Positions 24,370-24,630 of a stretch of 24,630 nucleotides of DNA are shown here, one piece after another. The stretch lies in the NCBI GenBank assembly GCA_035380245.1, contig DAOSXA010000005.1:1-24630 (forward strand), read 5' to 3'. This DNA comes from Candidatus Zixiibacteriota bacterium (GTDB lineage Bacteria > Zixibacteria > MSB-5A5 > GN15 > FEB-12). Made by a program: the position numbers and the translations under genes. Positions within the stretch are counted from its first letter, which is position 1. Every line of letters starts with the position of its first letter. The notes beneath the pieces are model-generated. The model had not been told where the DNA came from. It was given only the letters and a program-made list of their open reading frames with translations, and did not search any database.

Positions 24370-24630
24370 ATTCGTAGGCGACAGCCCTCTTGTCTGCTCC
24401 GGGGACTGCTGCGCCTCCCCGTAGCGTGGGATCCCTGCGATCCCGCGCCTTATCAGGCGACCAGAACACGATGCTGAATATCTCGGAGCACAGCCGCAAG
24501 AGGATAGGTTCTTCGACCGATAATACATGAGGGAAGGTCTGAAATTGGGATCGGTGTGCGGTGAATGAGTCGACCCGCAAGCCGTCCTGATTTCCAGCTC
24601 GCTCTCACTTCTCCGGAGCCGATAAAGCCG
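24370..24630. repeat. Intergenic hairpin repeat at the window end
   Basis: 24400-24421 has arms CGGGGA/TCCCCG. 24424-24448 is a copy of the 135-161 hairpin (loop CCTGC again) with one arm change, in the same CGTAGCG context. 24449-24620 shows no supported gene; the one 70-codon minus frame has no features. The last ten bases, GATAAAGCCG, match the start of the composite repeat seen at 10818 and 15523. Confidence 0.65.

Overview
This looks like a chromosomal segment of a Gram-negative bacterium with roughly 50% GC. The TolC-type outer-membrane channel, HlyD-type adaptor, lipoprotein signal and Tat signal all require a diderm envelope. The Fe-S protein, nitroreductase, CGGC and DsrE-type genes suggest an anaerobic or redox-versatile lifestyle. 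Intergenic DNA is packed with short perfect hairpins, as in some candidate phyla of the FCB group (for example Zixibacteria). That placement is an inference with low confidence. No rRNA, tRNA, CRISPR array, transposase or integrase was found.

Layout. Positions 1-261 hold a tandem repeat. 396-2036 (+) is a Tat-exported FAD oxidoreductase of the phytoene desaturase type, followed by a likely terminator. 6183-2144 (-) is a tight five-gene operon, in transcription order: CGGC-domain protein, nitroreductase, DUF89 phosphatase, metallo-beta-lactamase-fold protein, class I/II aminotransferase. 6184-7237 is a non-coding hairpin array. 7238-12409 (+) carries a DsrE2-like protein, a secreted beta-propeller/transglutaminase protein, a lipoprotein with two degenerate retropepsin-like halves and an APC-family permease, with repeat-filled gaps. 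12410-15337 contains a doubtful small lipoprotein, an Fe-S protein on the minus strand whose 5' end appears damaged, and a small four-cysteine protein (-).

15877-21486 (+) is a TetR-controlled efflux operon: regulator, TolC-like channel, HlyD-like adaptor and two ABC-2 permeases, with no ATPase subunit. A run of six alternating TGAC/GTCA half-sites covers its promoter. 24296-21738 (-) is a HipBA toxin-antitoxin operon with a consensus promoter and a perfect palindromic operator. A membrane-anchored HEXXH peptidase follows as a probable third gene.

The points most worth following are the hairpin families with paired, compensatory stem differences, the ATPase-less efflux operon with its unusual operator, the peptidase attached to hipBA, the five-gene redox/repair-like operon, and the lipoprotein that keeps a retropepsin-like scaffold but has lost the catalytic aspartates.
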